64,000 nt of DNA from the NCBI GenBank assembly GCA_964527835.1, contig CAZGNV010000007.1, forward strand, positions 1-64,000. Reading direction: 5' to 3'. The notes under the pieces were generated by a model. That model did not search any database. It was not told where the DNA came from and saw only the letters and a list, made by a program, of their open reading frames with translations. Both the position numbers and the translations under genes were made by a program. The stretch is from JAFDCJ01 sp964527835. Lineage in GTDB: Bacteria; Desulfobacterota; Desulfobacteria; Desulfobacterales; JAFDCJ01. Shown one piece after another: positions 17,503 to 26,316 of this stretch (its first letter is position 1; each line of letters opens with the position of its first letter).

Positions 17503-18525
17503 ATGCCATCGGTAAGTATCGGTTTAATGGGCTTTGGCAGGATCGGCAGAAACCTGTTCCGGATCCTCTACCAGAGCGAAGACATCCGGCTGTCGGCCAT
17601 CAGCGATATCGCCGACCACAAGGCGCTGGAATACCTGCTGCGCTTCGACACGATTCTGGGGCCGTTTCCCGACGAGGTGAGCATCCGCGAAGGCCACCTG
17701 TACGTGGCCGGGCGCCAGATTCCCATGCTTTCCGAACAAAAACCCGGAGATGTGCCCTGGGGCGATCTGGGGGTGGACGTGGTGATCGAAGCCACGGCCC
17801 GCAAGTGGAGCCGTCAGCAGCTCGAAGGCCATCTCGAGCGTGGGGCCAAACGGGTGATCCTGTGTGCGCCGCCGCGGGATCCACCGGACATCACGGTGAT
17901 CATGGGGGTCAATGACCACCAGTTGCAGCCGGAGCATCGCATTGTTTCCAACGGTTCCTGTACGGCCCACTGCGCGGCTCCCATCGTCAAGCTCCTCAAC
18001 GAGGCCTTCGGCATTCGCCGGGCGTTTTTAAACACTGTTCACGCTTACACCAACCAGCAGCGCCTGGCGGATGTCCCTTCAGAGGATAAGCGCCGGGGGC
18101 GGGCGGCCGCCGAAAACATCATCCCCCAGAAAACCGATGCCGCCCGGATGGTGGGCGACCTGGTTCCCGGGATGCAGGGGCGCATCAGCGGAGAATCCAT
18201 GAATGTTCCGGTGCCCAACGGCTCGGTGGTGGACCTGGTCTGCTGGCACGAAAAACCGGTCACCCCCACGGCCATCAACGAGGTGGTGCGCACGGCGGCT
18301 TCCACCGATCACTGGCGGGAGATTATCGACTACGAAGACGATCCCATTGTCTCCAGCGACATCATCCGCAGTCCGTATTCAGCGACCTTTGATTCCCTTG
18401 CCACCATGGTAATGGGCGATCATGTATCCAAGACCCTGGCCTGGTACGATAACGGCTGGGGGTATGCCCACCGGGTGGTGGACCTTGTCAACCGGTTTGC
18501 GGCAATGGAAAAGGAGGCGGCATAA
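17503..18525 (+). CDS. Divergent glyceraldehyde-3-phosphate dehydrogenase-like protein
   Basis: 340 aa, full-length GAPDH fold with Rossmann motif GFGRIGRN and Asp35 as a likely NAD-preferring residue. The catalytic Cys153 and His180 are retained, but the active-site block reads SNGSCTAHCAAP instead of the near-invariant SNASCTTNCLAP, and the STGVF loop is EATARKW. The phosphate-site and cofactor-loop changes suggest altered substrate or kinetics: a GapB/erythrose-4-phosphate-type or non-glycolytic paralogue. It is immediately followed by a canonical GAPDH whose ATG shares a base with its stop (TAATG), so the two are co-translated. AAGGAGG lies about 8 bases before the ATG. Confidence 0.85.
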   Translation: MPSVSIGLMGFGRIGRNLFRILYQSEDIRLSAISDIADHKALEYLLRFDTILGPFPDEVSIREGHLYVAGRQIPMLSEQKPGDVPWGDLGVDVVIEATARKWSRQQLEGHLERGAKRVILCAPPRDPPDITVIMGVNDHQLQPEHRIVSNGSCTAHCAAPIVKLLNEAFGIRRAFLNTVHAYTNQQRLADVPSEDKRRGRAAAENIIPQKTDAARMVGDLVPGMQGRISGESMNVPVPNGSVVDLVCWHEKPVTPTAINEVVRTAASTDHWREIIDYEDDPIVSSDIIRSPYSATFDSLATMVMGDHVSKTLAWYDNGWGYAHRVVDLVNRFAAMEKEAA

Positions 18526-19526
18526 TGGCGATCCAGGTTGGAATAAACGGTTTCGGCCGTATCGGCCGCAGCGTCTTTCGGATTATCAGTGAACGCGACG
18601 ACATCGATGTCGTGTGCATCAATGATCTTTTCGAAAACGAACAGCTGGCCTATCTGCTCAAATATGACACGGTGATGGGCATTTTTGCAAAGGAGGTCAG
18701 GGCCAGCGCGGATGCCATGTACGTGGGGGATCAAAAGGTGGTGATGACCGAGCACCGGGATCCGGCCGAGATTCCCTGGCAGGATCTGGGAGTTGACGTG
18801 GTGATTGAATCCACGGGGGTGTTTCGCGAAAGAGCCCCCCTGGAAAAACACCTGGCCGCCGGGGCGAAAAAAGTTCTGCTCACCGTGCCGGCCAAAGATG
18901 AAATCGATGCCACCATCGTGCTGGGCGTCAACGACGATCAGCTCAAGGCTGATGATCGCATCGTCTCCAATGCATCGTGCACCACCAATTGCCTGGCGCC
19001 GATTGCCAAGATCCTGGACGATGCTTTCGGGATCCGGGAGGGCTTTATCACCACGGTGCACGCCTATACCAACGATCAGCGCCTGGCCGATGTGCCCCAC
19101 AAGGACTTTCGCCGCAGCCGGGCGGCCGGCGAAAACATTATCCCCACCACCACGGGAGCGGCCCGGGCGGTGGGCAAGGTGCTGCCGCAGCTGCAGGGCA
19201 AACTGGACGGCCTGGCCATGCGGGTGCCCGTGCCGGACGGCTCGATTGTGGATCTGGTCTGCCGGCTGGAAAAAGCGCCTTCGACCGCAGATGTCAATGC
19301 GGCGGTGCGGGCAGCCGCCGAAGGACCCATGCAGCGGGTGCTCGAATACAGTGAAGCGCCCCTGGTTTCCAGCGACATCATCGGCAATCCCCATTCCAGC
19401 ATTTTCGATGCCCTGTCCACCAGTTCCCGGCAGGACGGGTATCTGCGGGTCGTCTCCTGGTATGACAACGAGTGGGGCTACTCCAACCGGGTGGTGGATC
19501 TGATTGAAAAAATGGCCGCCCTCTAG
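18525..19526 (+). CDS. gap: Glyceraldehyde-3-phosphate dehydrogenase, type I
   Basis: 333 aa. Oxidative phosphorylation of glyceraldehyde 3-phosphate to 1,3-bisphosphoglycerate. Canonical features: INGFGRIGR, SNASCTTNCLAP with catalytic Cys152, HAYTNDQ with His179, and the S-loop region ENIIPTTTGAAR. Asp34 in CIND suggests NAD use. The start codon overlaps the stop of the divergent paralogue. Sits next to glycerate kinase, grouping lower-glycolysis functions. Confidence 0.97.
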   Translation: MAIQVGINGFGRIGRSVFRIISERDDIDVVCINDLFENEQLAYLLKYDTVMGIFAKEVRASADAMYVGDQKVVMTEHRDPAEIPWQDLGVDVVIESTGVFRERAPLEKHLAAGAKKVLLTVPAKDEIDATIVLGVNDDQLKADDRIVSNASCTTNCLAPIAKILDDAFGIREGFITTVHAYTNDQRLADVPHKDFRRSRAAGENIIPTTTGAARAVGKVLPQLQGKLDGLAMRVPVPDGSIVDLVCRLEKAPSTADVNAAVRAAAEGPMQRVLEYSEAPLVSSDIIGNPHSSIFDALSTSSRQDGYLRVVSWYDNEWGYSNRVVDLIEKMAAL

Positions 19527-19598
19527 TTCTATCTAAACCCTTCACCTATGGTAAAGGACCTGCAGGGTTGTACTGATCCGGCGCCGAGGGATAGAATG

Positions 19599-19640
19599 AA
19601 GTGCCTAAAATGCCTTAAGTGCCCTAAAGTGCCTAAAGTT
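19599..19640. repeat. Tandem AGTGCCTAAA units
   Basis: Four imperfect copies of a roughly 10-bp unit (AGTGCCTAAA / TGCCTTA / AGTGCCCTAA / AGTGCCTAAA) lie in the gap between gap and the glycerate kinase gene. Function unknown. Confidence 0.55.
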
Positions 19641-19696
19641 AGGGTGTTCTATCGATTTAAAAATTAGAAACTCATTTTTTGCGAATGGGAGCGGAT

Positions 19697-21040
19697 ATGA
19701 CAGAGCCGGCAGATAAAACCGAATCCCTGCGGCAGCACGCACTGGAAATTTTTCAGGCGTCTTTGAAAGCCGTCGATCCGAAAGAGGCGATTTTTCGCGC
19801 CGTAAAACCGTCTGAGGACGGTCTGCAGATTGGCGCTCGGCGGCTGACCTTTGAAGATTTCGACCGCATTCTGGTGGTGGGGGGCGGCAAGGCCGCCGCA
19901 CCCATGGCCAATGCGCTGGAAGAAATTTTGGGCGATCGCATTGCCGACGGGGTGGTCGTGGTCAAGGAAGGCCACGGACTTCCCTTGCAGCATGTGCGCC
20001 TGCGCGAGGCCGGCCACCCGATGCCCGATGAACGCGGAGTTCGCGGTGCCGAAGAAATCCTGAGCCTGGCGGCAGGTGCCGCCGAACGCGATCTGGTGCT
20101 GTGCGTCATTTCCGGCGGCGGCTCCGCTTTGCTGGTGGCGCCGGCCCAGGGAATCAGTCTGGCCGACAAGCAGGAGGTCACGCGGCTGCTTTTGGCCTGC
20201 GGGGCGAACATCCACGAAATCAACACCGTGCGCAAGCATCTTTCGCGGGTCAAAGGCGGGGGGCTGGCCCGTGCGGCCCACCCGGCCACGGTGGTCAGCC
20301 TGGTGCTTTCGGATGTCATCGGCGATGATATCAACGTCATCGCCTCCGGGCCGACGGTGCCGGACCCGACCACCTTTGCCGATGTCCGCCGGGTGCTGGA
20401 AACTTACGATATTGAGCATCAGCTACCAACGGCGGTGCAGCAGCGTCTGCAGCAAGGAGCGGCCGGCGAAATACCGGAGACCCCCAAACCGGGCGATGGG
20501 ATTTTTCAACGCTGTGCTGTCGAATTGGTGGGCACCAACTTTCAGGCCCTGGCAGCCGCCGGCGCAAAGGCCCGGCAGCTGGGATACCAGCCCCTGATAC
20601 TTTCGTCGGTCGTGGAGGGTGAAGCCCGGGAAGTGGCCAAAGTGCTCACCGCCATTGCCCGGGAGGTGCAGCGTTCGGAAAACCCGCTGGCCGCGCCGGC
20701 CTGTATTTTGTGCGGCGGTGAAACCACGGTGACCCTGAAGGGGGATGGCAAAGGCGGCCGCAATCAGGAGTTTGTTCTGGCGGCGGCGATGATGCTCGAC
20801 GGCCTGGATGATATGGTCGTTTTAAGCGGCGGCACCGACGGCACTGACGGACCCACCGATGCCGCGGGGGCCGTGGCCGACGGCCGGACAATCGCCCGCG
20901 CCCGCGCCACGGGCCTCGATCCGGTCGATTATCTGCGCCGCAACGATTCCTACCATTTTTTTCAAGCCCTCGATGACCTGGTCCTCACGGGCCCCACCCG
21001 CACCAACGTGATGGATGTCTATATGGCGCTGGTCGCCTGA
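19697..21040 (+). CDS. Glycerate 2-kinase (GckA/MOFRL family)
   Basis: About 447 aa. ATP-dependent phosphorylation of D-glycerate to 2-phosphoglycerate. The N-terminal DUF4147 domain shows VVGGGKAAAPMANALEE, GHPMPDERGVRGAEEIL, VISGGGSALL and the conserved LSRVKGGGLAR. The C-terminal MOFRL domain reads GGETTVTLKGDGKGGRNQEF and SGGTDGTDGPTDAAGA. GGGAG lies about 5 bases before the ATG at 19697. It would return glycerate from glucosylglycerate phosphorolysis to glycolysis via 2-phosphoglycerate. Confidence 0.95.
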   Translation: MTEPADKTESLRQHALEIFQASLKAVDPKEAIFRAVKPSEDGLQIGARRLTFEDFDRILVVGGGKAAAPMANALEEILGDRIADGVVVVKEGHGLPLQHVRLREAGHPMPDERGVRGAEEILSLAAGAAERDLVLCVISGGGSALLVAPAQGISLADKQEVTRLLLACGANIHEINTVRKHLSRVKGGGLARAAHPATVVSLVLSDVIGDDINVIASGPTVPDPTTFADVRRVLETYDIEHQLPTAVQQRLQQGAAGEIPETPKPGDGIFQRCAVELVGTNFQALAAAGAKARQLGYQPLILSSVVEGEAREVAKVLTAIAREVQRSENPLAAPACILCGGETTVTLKGDGKGGRNQEFVLAAAMMLDGLDDMVVLSGGTDGTDGPTDAAGAVADGRTIARARATGLDPVDYLRRNDSYHFFQALDDLVLTGPTRTNVMDVYMALVA

Positions 21041-21042
21041 TG

Positions 21043-21441
21043 CTACTGCACCGGTTTGGCGCGGGCCAGCCAGGATTGAGCCTGCCGGTCGCCGATCTGG
21101 CGCATATCGAAGCCGAAGTTTGAATAATCCGGACTGATCAGAAAGTAGTATTTGCGGGCCTTTTCAAAGGGCACGGTGAGCGTCGGTTCGGTGATCCCCA
21201 AAGAATGAAATCCGGGTTTGACATAAAACGATACGTACTCCCCCGCCCGCAGCCTGGCGATAATGGCCTCATCAAGAGCCACCTTCAGCGAAAAGCCCCA
21301 GCCGAAAAGACTGTCATCGCGGATCACATACACTTCGGCGGCATCGGCGGGGTTTTCGGCCGGCGGGAAATGCTCCGTTTTTCCGTGGGCACAGGCAAAC
21401 AGAAGCAGTGGCATCAGTGATAAGAGCAGGTGTTTTTTCAT
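21043..21441 (-). CDS. Lipoprotein with DUF2846-like domain
   Basis: 132 aa. Signal peptide with lipobox LLLFAC (Cys about residue 17). The remainder resembles DUF2846 (AEVYVIRDDSLFGWG ... RAGEYVSFYVKPGFHSLG), a small beta-rich periplasmic domain of unknown function. Its start overlaps the stop of the PqiC-like gene by 4 bp, making it the last gene of the second MCE operon and a possible accessory component. Confidence 0.75.
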   Translation of the reverse strand: MKKHLLLSLMPLLLFACAHGKTEHFPPAENPADAAEVYVIRDDSLFGWGFSLKVALDEAIIARLRAGEYVSFYVKPGFHSLGITEPTLTVPFEKARKYYFLISPDYSNFGFDMRQIGDRQAQSWLARAKPVQ

Positions 21442-22109
21442 GGTTTGATATTTCCGGAGATTGGCGATTGCGCCTGATTGTTATTTTCGGCCAGGGTTTT
21501 GATCGCTTCTGCGATTTCACGGCTGAGAAATCCCAAGGCACGGCTTTCGGCGGCGATCAATGCTTCGATGCTGTCATTTTGCGCATATTCAACTATGATG
21601 CTGTGTTTTTCAAAAAGTATCTTTTTTCTCTTTTTATCCAGAACCGACCAGCGGGCCCTCAGCAAGGCCTGTTTGCCCGGCATTCCGTCAAAGCGGATGA
21701 CAGTCACCATGACATTGTAATCAAACGCCATCGCCCGGGTGCGGGGGAAAATTCCGACTTTGTCGGTTGCCAGCAGAACCGACAGATTTTCCGCCAGCAC
21801 TCGTGTGAAATTTTCCTGCAGCGGCCCGGCCCACTGGGCAAAATCGGCCAGCTGGATCTGGTTGCGGCTGTCACGGATGACAATATCGATGCGGTCCAGG
21901 TACAGGGGCATCCGGATGGGACCCACCAGGATGCCGAGATGAGGCATCTGCGCCAGCGGCGGCGGCTGGCTTTTATCACTGTAAAAAGAATGCAGGATAT
22001 AATTTTTGGTATCCTGCCGGGTGCCTTCTCCCATCAGGGCGCAGCCCGTCATGGCAAAAGCAATTGCCAGCAGGACGGCCGCCGCCGGATGAAACCGTTT
22101 GCTGCTCAT
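21438..22109 (-). CDS. PqiC-family ABC transport auxiliary lipoprotein
   Basis: 223 aa. Signal peptide with lipobox AMTGC, then a domain matching the PqiC/DUF330 family (NYILHSF, LGILVGPIRMPLYLDR, QIQLADFAQWAGPLQENFTRVLAENLS). In E. coli PqiC is an outer-membrane lipoprotein partner of the MCE protein PqiB. It overlaps the MCE gene by 4 bp. Likely the outer-membrane end of this second MCE system, which has no MlaC or MlaA. Confidence 0.85.
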   Translation of the reverse strand: MSSKRFHPAAAVLLAIAFAMTGCALMGEGTRQDTKNYILHSFYSDKSQPPPLAQMPHLGILVGPIRMPLYLDRIDIVIRDSRNQIQLADFAQWAGPLQENFTRVLAENLSVLLATDKVGIFPRTRAMAFDYNVMVTVIRFDGMPGKQALLRARWSVLDKKRKKILFEKHSIIVEYAQNDSIEALIAAESRALGFLSREIAEAIKTLAENNNQAQSPISGNIKP

Positions 22110-23179
22110 TTGTCACCTTCCCTTCTGACTTTTCCACGAAGCAACGCATCGGGATGACGCTCGAGATAATCGGCAAAGGCCCGGATGGACCGGGCGGCCA
22201 GCCCCATTTCTCTCAGCAGAATATCCAGCTGAAAACGAAATTCGGAGTCTTGCGACGTCATGCCGCCAATGGAGTCCACTGTCTTTTGGGCGGCTTCAAG
22301 CGCCGCGCGCAGGGTCCGGGTGGTTTTTGCCAGATCCGCCTGAAGCGGTTCGATCCGCCGGTTGACGTTGTTTACCAGCCGGCGGGCATCGTCAGCGGTC
22401 TGCTTCAGGCTGCCGGCCAGGGGGTCGACCTGGCGGTTTAAATTTTCCATCAGCTGCCGGGCGTCTTTCAAGGTCTGATCCACATCGGCAAACAGGGGAT
22501 CGACTTTTTCATCCAGCCGCCGTGACAGGTTGCTGAGGTTTTCCAGTGTCTGATGCAGGTAGGTGAGGCTTTCGTGAAGCTGCGGAGAAGTGACCAGCCG
22601 TTCGATGCCGTCCAGGGATTTTTTGACACTTCTGGCAAGTTCTTCAATGGGAATTTCAGCAATGGTTTTTTCAATTCGCTGCAAGGGAGTCTTGACGGTC
22701 GGGATTTCGATGATCTCCTTGCCAAGTTCGAACTCCGGCCGACCCTTGAGCTTGAGGGGGGAATCCGGATGAAAATCCAGGTTGATCATCAACTGGCCGG
22801 TGACCAGGCTTTGCATCTGCAGCTGGGCCCGCAGGCCTTTTTGGATCAGATCTTCAAGATACTGGTGTTCTCTCTTGGTGGGCGTGCCGATGCTGCGGAC
22901 GGTGTTCTCATCGACCTGAAAAACAACCGGGATGGAGATGCTCAAATCACGGTAGTCGCTGTAAATCAGGATTTCCGTCACCTGGCCGATCCTGACGCCC
23001 CTGAATACCACGGGGGCCCCCACCCGCAGGCCTTTTACCGATCCGCTGAAATAGGCGACGTATGTCTGGGTGTCGGTAAAAATTTTTCCGGAGCCGAAAA
23101 TGACGACGGCAGCCACGGCCATCACCACCGCGCCCACCACAAAAGCCCCGATGGCGGTTTTGTTTGCCTGTCTGCTCAT
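22106..23179 (-). CDS. MCE (MlaD/PqiB-like) protein with long helical tail
   Basis: 357 aa. An N-terminal membrane anchor (about residues 9-29) and a single MCE domain (about 38-118: FSGSVKGLRVGAPVVFRGVRIGQV). Then come a linker and about 170 residues of amphipathic helix with reiterated DPL...D...NL/RRLxxxVD heptad-like segments (DEKVDPLFADVDQTL, NRQVDPLAGSLKQTA, NRRIEPLQADLAKT). The architecture is longer than MlaD and resembles needle-forming MCE proteins that span the periplasm. In-frame operon position between the ATPase and PqiC supports a lipid-transport role. Confidence 0.9.
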   Translation of the reverse strand: MSRQANKTAIGAFVVGAVVMAVAAVVIFGSGKIFTDTQTYVAYFSGSVKGLRVGAPVVFRGVRIGQVTEILIYSDYRDLSISIPVVFQVDENTVRSIGTPTKREHQYLEDLIQKGLRAQLQMQSLVTGQLMINLDFHPDSPLKLKGRPEFELGKEIIEIPTVKTPLQRIEKTIAEIPIEELARSVKKSLDGIERLVTSPQLHESLTYLHQTLENLSNLSRRLDEKVDPLFADVDQTLKDARQLMENLNRQVDPLAGSLKQTADDARRLVNNVNRRIEPLQADLAKTTRTLRAALEAAQKTVDSIGGMTSQDSEFRFQLDILLREMGLAARSIRAFADYLERHPDALLRGKVRREGDK

Positions 23180-23247
23180 GGCTCAACAATCTCCATTCAT
23201 TTTTTTATCCACCATTCCGCCTTCCGCATTCCACCTTCCGAATTCCC

Positions 23248-24003
23248 TCATCCCTCTCCTCTGGTCAGGAACTTGTGGACAATGGGATTTTCTGATTCCG
23301 CCAGCAGCTTCTTAGGGTCCCCTTGGGCGATCATGGTCTTGGCGTCCGCATCGAGAAACACCGAGTTGTTGCCGATGGCGAAAATACTGGCCAGCTCATG
23401 GGTGACCACAACCACCGTGGCCCCCAGACTTTCGCGCAGCTCAAGGATCAGGTCATCCAGCAGCCGGGCGCTGATGGGATCCAGCCCGGCCGACGGTTCG
23501 TCAAAAAACAGGATTTCCGGGTCCAGGGCCATGGCCCGGGCCAGCCCGGCCCGCTTCTGCATACCGCCGCTGATCTCGGACGGATAATATTCGTCAAAGC
23601 CGGCCAGCCCGACCAGGGCCAGCTTGAGGTTCACCAGTTCCCGGATCTGGGCCGCTCCCAAATCCGTATACTGCTGCAGCGGGAGGGCGATGTTTTCCGC
23701 CAGGGTCATGGAGCTCCACAGGGCTCCGCTCTGGTAAAGGACGCCGACCTTGCGGATGATGCGGTCGCGCTGGTCGGATTCGACTTCCCAGAAACTGACG
23801 TCATTATAATAAATCTGTCCCTTGACCGGTGGGATCAGACCGATCATGTGGCGCATCAGGGTGCTTTTACCACACCCGCTGCCGCCCATGATGATGAAAA
23901 TATCGCTGCGGTTGATCGTAAAGCTCAGGTCCCGCTGGACCACAAAACTGCCGAAGGCCATGGTGAGGTCCTTGACGATGATATGAGGTTCTTTGTCTGG
24001 CAT
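23248..24003 (-). CDS. MlaF-type ABC ATPase of second MCE system
   Basis: About 251 aa. Walker A GGSGCGKS, signature EISGGMQKRAGLARA, Walker B ILFFDEPSAGLDP, switch His in VVVTHE. No C-terminal fusion here, unlike the first MlaF. ATG at 24003 chosen: it gives 19 bp spacing to the upstream permease gene, while the alternative at 24057 would overlap it and add 18 atypical residues. The ribosome-binding site is weak, suggesting translational coupling to the permease. Confidence 0.93.
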   Translation of the reverse strand: MPDKEPHIIVKDLTMAFGSFVVQRDLSFTINRSDIFIIMGGSGCGKSTLMRHMIGLIPPVKGQIYYNDVSFWEVESDQRDRIIRKVGVLYQSGALWSSMTLAENIALPLQQYTDLGAAQIRELVNLKLALVGLAGFDEYYPSEISGGMQKRAGLARAMALDPEILFFDEPSAGLDPISARLLDDLILELRESLGATVVVVTHELASIFAIGNNSVFLDADAKTMIAQGDPKKLLAESENPIVHKFLTRGEG

Positions 24004-24022
24004 CCGCAAATTCAATAATAAC

Positions 24023-25195
24023 CTATATTCCCAGCATATTGCATACCACGGTGACAATCCCGGTGGCGACGATGATGGCCACGATGGAAGTGACCACCGC
24101 CGAGGTCGTTGCCTGCCCGACGGCCGAAGCGCTGCGGCCGCACTGCATGCCCCGCAAACATCCGGCCAGGGCCACCAGCACGCCGAAAATGACGGCCTGC
24201 ATGATCCCGATCAGAAAAAAGCTGATGTTCAGCGAGGCCCGGGTTTGATTGACATACTCAATCAGTCCGATATCGAGCATGCCCACACCGACAATCAGCC
24301 CCCCCAGAACCCCCATCAGGTCCGCATAAATGCAAAGCAGGGGCATCATCAAAACCAGGGCCAGCATCCGCGGCAGGACGAGAAATTCCATGGGCGAGAT
24401 TCCCATGGTTTTCAAGGCATCGATCTCTTCGTTCACCTGCATGGTTCCCAGCTGGGCGGCAAAGGCAGCCCCGGTGCGGCCGGCCATCACGATGCCGGTC
24501 ATCACGGCCCCCATCACGCGCACCATGGAAATGCCCACCAGGTTGGCGACATACAGCTGGGCGCCGAACATCATCAACTGGACCGCGCCCACAAATGCCA
24601 GGATCAGCCCCACCAGCAAGCTGATCAGGGTGACGATGGGCAGCGCGTCCGCGCCGCACTGCTGGATGAAAAGCACCAGGTCCTGGCGGCGAAAGCTGGC
24701 CCTGCCCGTGAAAAATTTAAGCAGGGCAAGGGTGGCATCGCCGATAAAGGCCAGGGTCTCATCGATTGAATGCCGCCATTCGATGGCCGCCGATCCCACG
24801 CGGCTGAGAAACGGCTCGGCAACGGTTTTTTTACGCGCCCCCTTGCGTTCGGCCACCGCGGTGGCCAGCGCAATCAGCCGGGCGACACCCTCCGGCAGAC
24901 CGCCTTTATTAAAAGCCAGGTCGTGCTTCGAGCAGGTCTCGGCGACCTTGATCAAAAAGGTCAGCAGGGCGCTGTCCCACTCGGAAATGCCGTTGGTTTT
25001 AAACGCGATGCGCCGCACGCCGGCGGTCGCCGCTACCTGCTTTTCAATTTCAGCGGCAGAAGGCAGTTGGGACTCGATGGTCCAGGGGCCCGCGAGGACC
25101 ACCAGCAGAGTCTGCCCGCCGGACGGTTCAAAACTGATTTGAGCGGTTTTGCCGGCCGTTGATTCGTCCACAACTGTCGGTTTGCTGTTCGGCAT
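24023..25195 (-). CDS. MlaE-type permease fused to N-terminal STAS domain
   Basis: 390 aa. Residues about 15-115 form a STAS-like domain (equivalent to MlaB); about 125-390 form the MlaE permease with VRVMGAVMTGIVMAGRTGAAFAAQ and NEEIDALKTMGI. Family knowledge: STAS-MlaE fusions replace the separate MlaB subunit that controls MlaF assembly. Operon with the MCE, ATPase and PqiC genes downstream. The ribosome-binding site before the ATG is weak. Confidence 0.93.
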   Translation of the reverse strand: MPNSKPTVVDESTAGKTAQISFEPSGGQTLLVVLAGPWTIESQLPSAAEIEKQVAATAGVRRIAFKTNGISEWDSALLTFLIKVAETCSKHDLAFNKGGLPEGVARLIALATAVAERKGARKKTVAEPFLSRVGSAAIEWRHSIDETLAFIGDATLALLKFFTGRASFRRQDLVLFIQQCGADALPIVTLISLLVGLILAFVGAVQLMMFGAQLYVANLVGISMVRVMGAVMTGIVMAGRTGAAFAAQLGTMQVNEEIDALKTMGISPMEFLVLPRMLALVLMMPLLCIYADLMGVLGGLIVGVGMLDIGLIEYVNQTRASLNISFFLIGIMQAVIFGVLVALAGCLRGMQCGRSASAVGQATTSAVVTSIVAIIVATGIVTVVCNMLGI

Positions 25196-25327
25196 GTGAT
25201 TTGCGATTTTTCGTCAAAGGGCAAGTCCGCCGCAGGGCCTGTTGGCCGGTGGTGACAACCAGGATGATCCTGTGTTTGTGTTGGCGGTATACTGGTGTTC
25301 GCTTCCAGGCAACCGTTCATCAAATCG

Positions 25328-25696
25328 TCATTGACGGGCCGCCTTTTGCATGACATCCAGGTAATTGTCCAGCTCTTCAACGCTGGCGAAAACTTTCAGC
25401 GTTGGAAGTGCTTTGAGGATTTCGAACACTTTTTTGATCTGCGGCTGTAAATTCATGAAAACCATTTTGCCGCTGGTTTTTTGCAGGGCTTTTTTGGTTT
25501 TCAGCAGGACCCGGATGCCCGTGCTGCTGATGTATTCGGCAAATTCCATATCGAAGATAATGACATCCGGCGGTTGTTTTAAGATCTCGTCCACCTTTTC
25601 TTCCAGGATGCCGTAAGTGTTCGCATCGATTGAACCGATAGGGGAAATGACCGCAATTCCAGGCCGTTTTTGGGTGGTTTTGACTTTCAGCGCCAT
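25328..25696 (-). CDS. STAS-domain protein (anti-sigma-factor-antagonist type)
   Basis: About 122 aa single STAS domain: SPIGSIDANTYGILEEKVD, IIFDMEFAEYISSTGIRVLL. The phosphorylatable Ser of SpoIIAA-type proteins falls in ISSTG and is retained. AGGAGG lies 5 bases before the ATG at 25696. It sits 132 bp upstream of the STAS-MlaE gene, on the same strand. It may act on the first mla system (which lacks a MlaB), on this one, or on an unlinked sigma/partner-switch pathway; no kinase or phosphatase partner is visible nearby. Confidence 0.85.
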   Translation of the reverse strand: MALKVKTTQKRPGIAVISPIGSIDANTYGILEEKVDEILKQPPDVIIFDMEFAEYISSTGIRVLLKTKKALQKTSGKMVFMNLQPQIKKVFEILKALPTLKVFASVEELDNYLDVMQKAARQ

Positions 25697-25745
25697 GAAG
25701 CCTCCTGTGTGAAATTGTTTAAAGGTCGGCAAAAAACTGGTAGCA

Positions 25746-26303
25746 CTATTTCCAACCGGCGCCAAACCACTTGCGCAGAAGCGCCCGCAGGGTGACTTCC
25801 TGCTGGCCTGCCTTTGGTTTTCCGGCGCTTGCCGACTTGCGGCTCACGGGCCACCATTCGATGGGACCGAACTTTAAAGGCAGGAGCGCTTCCAGCGCCG
25901 GGATCAGTTTTTCTTCAATGAGCACCTTTTCACGTTCTTCGATGGAATGAAAATAGACATTGATTTCTTCCGCCTGCCATCCTTTCAGCGGCTCCAGGGA
26001 ATCCAGCGCGACCTTCACCAGGCGTTCAAAATCTTTTCCCAGCAGCGGCCGCAGGGACGCTTCCGTCAGGTTTTCACAAAGTCGTTGCGGCGGCGGGCCA
26101 TCTCTTTGTTCTCCCTGATCCACCAGAAATGTGAGGGTCAGGTAGCTGCCGCCGTAAGGACGGTGAAAGGAAGAAATTTTGGCAACTCCCTCCTTGCGCT
26201 CGCCGTTTGCTGCGGATTGAACCTCGAAGCCGGCGTAAGCGATCATTTTTTCGTTGGCCTTGAGGGTCAGATAGCTTTTAAGGGGGTCGAATTCGCGGGT
26301 CAT
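25746..26303 (-). CDS. Hypothetical cytoplasmic protein in MCE operon
   Basis: 185 aa, no signal or membrane segment. The first half alternates beta-prone stretches (EKMIAYAGFEVQS, GGSYLTLTFLVDQG), the second half has helices (SLRPLLGKDFERLVKVALDSL), and the C-terminus is basic (RALLRKWFGAGWK). Family not recognised. GGAAGG lies 6 bases before the ATG at 26303. The gene starts 13 bp after the outer-membrane-factor gene and precedes the STAS gene by 49 bp, so it is likely part of the same transcript. Confidence 0.75.
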   Translation of the reverse strand: MTREFDPLKSYLTLKANEKMIAYAGFEVQSAANGERKEGVAKISSFHRPYGGSYLTLTFLVDQGEQRDGPPPQRLCENLTEASLRPLLGKDFERLVKVALDSLEPLKGWQAEEINVYFHSIEEREKVLIEEKLIPALEALLPLKFGPIEWWPVSRKSASAGKPKAGQQEVTLRALLRKWFGAGWK

Positions 26304-26316
26304 GCCGGCCTTCCTT

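Noticed and set aside
18420..19394. 324-codon open frame on the minus strand
   Set aside because: Antisense shadow of the gap gene.
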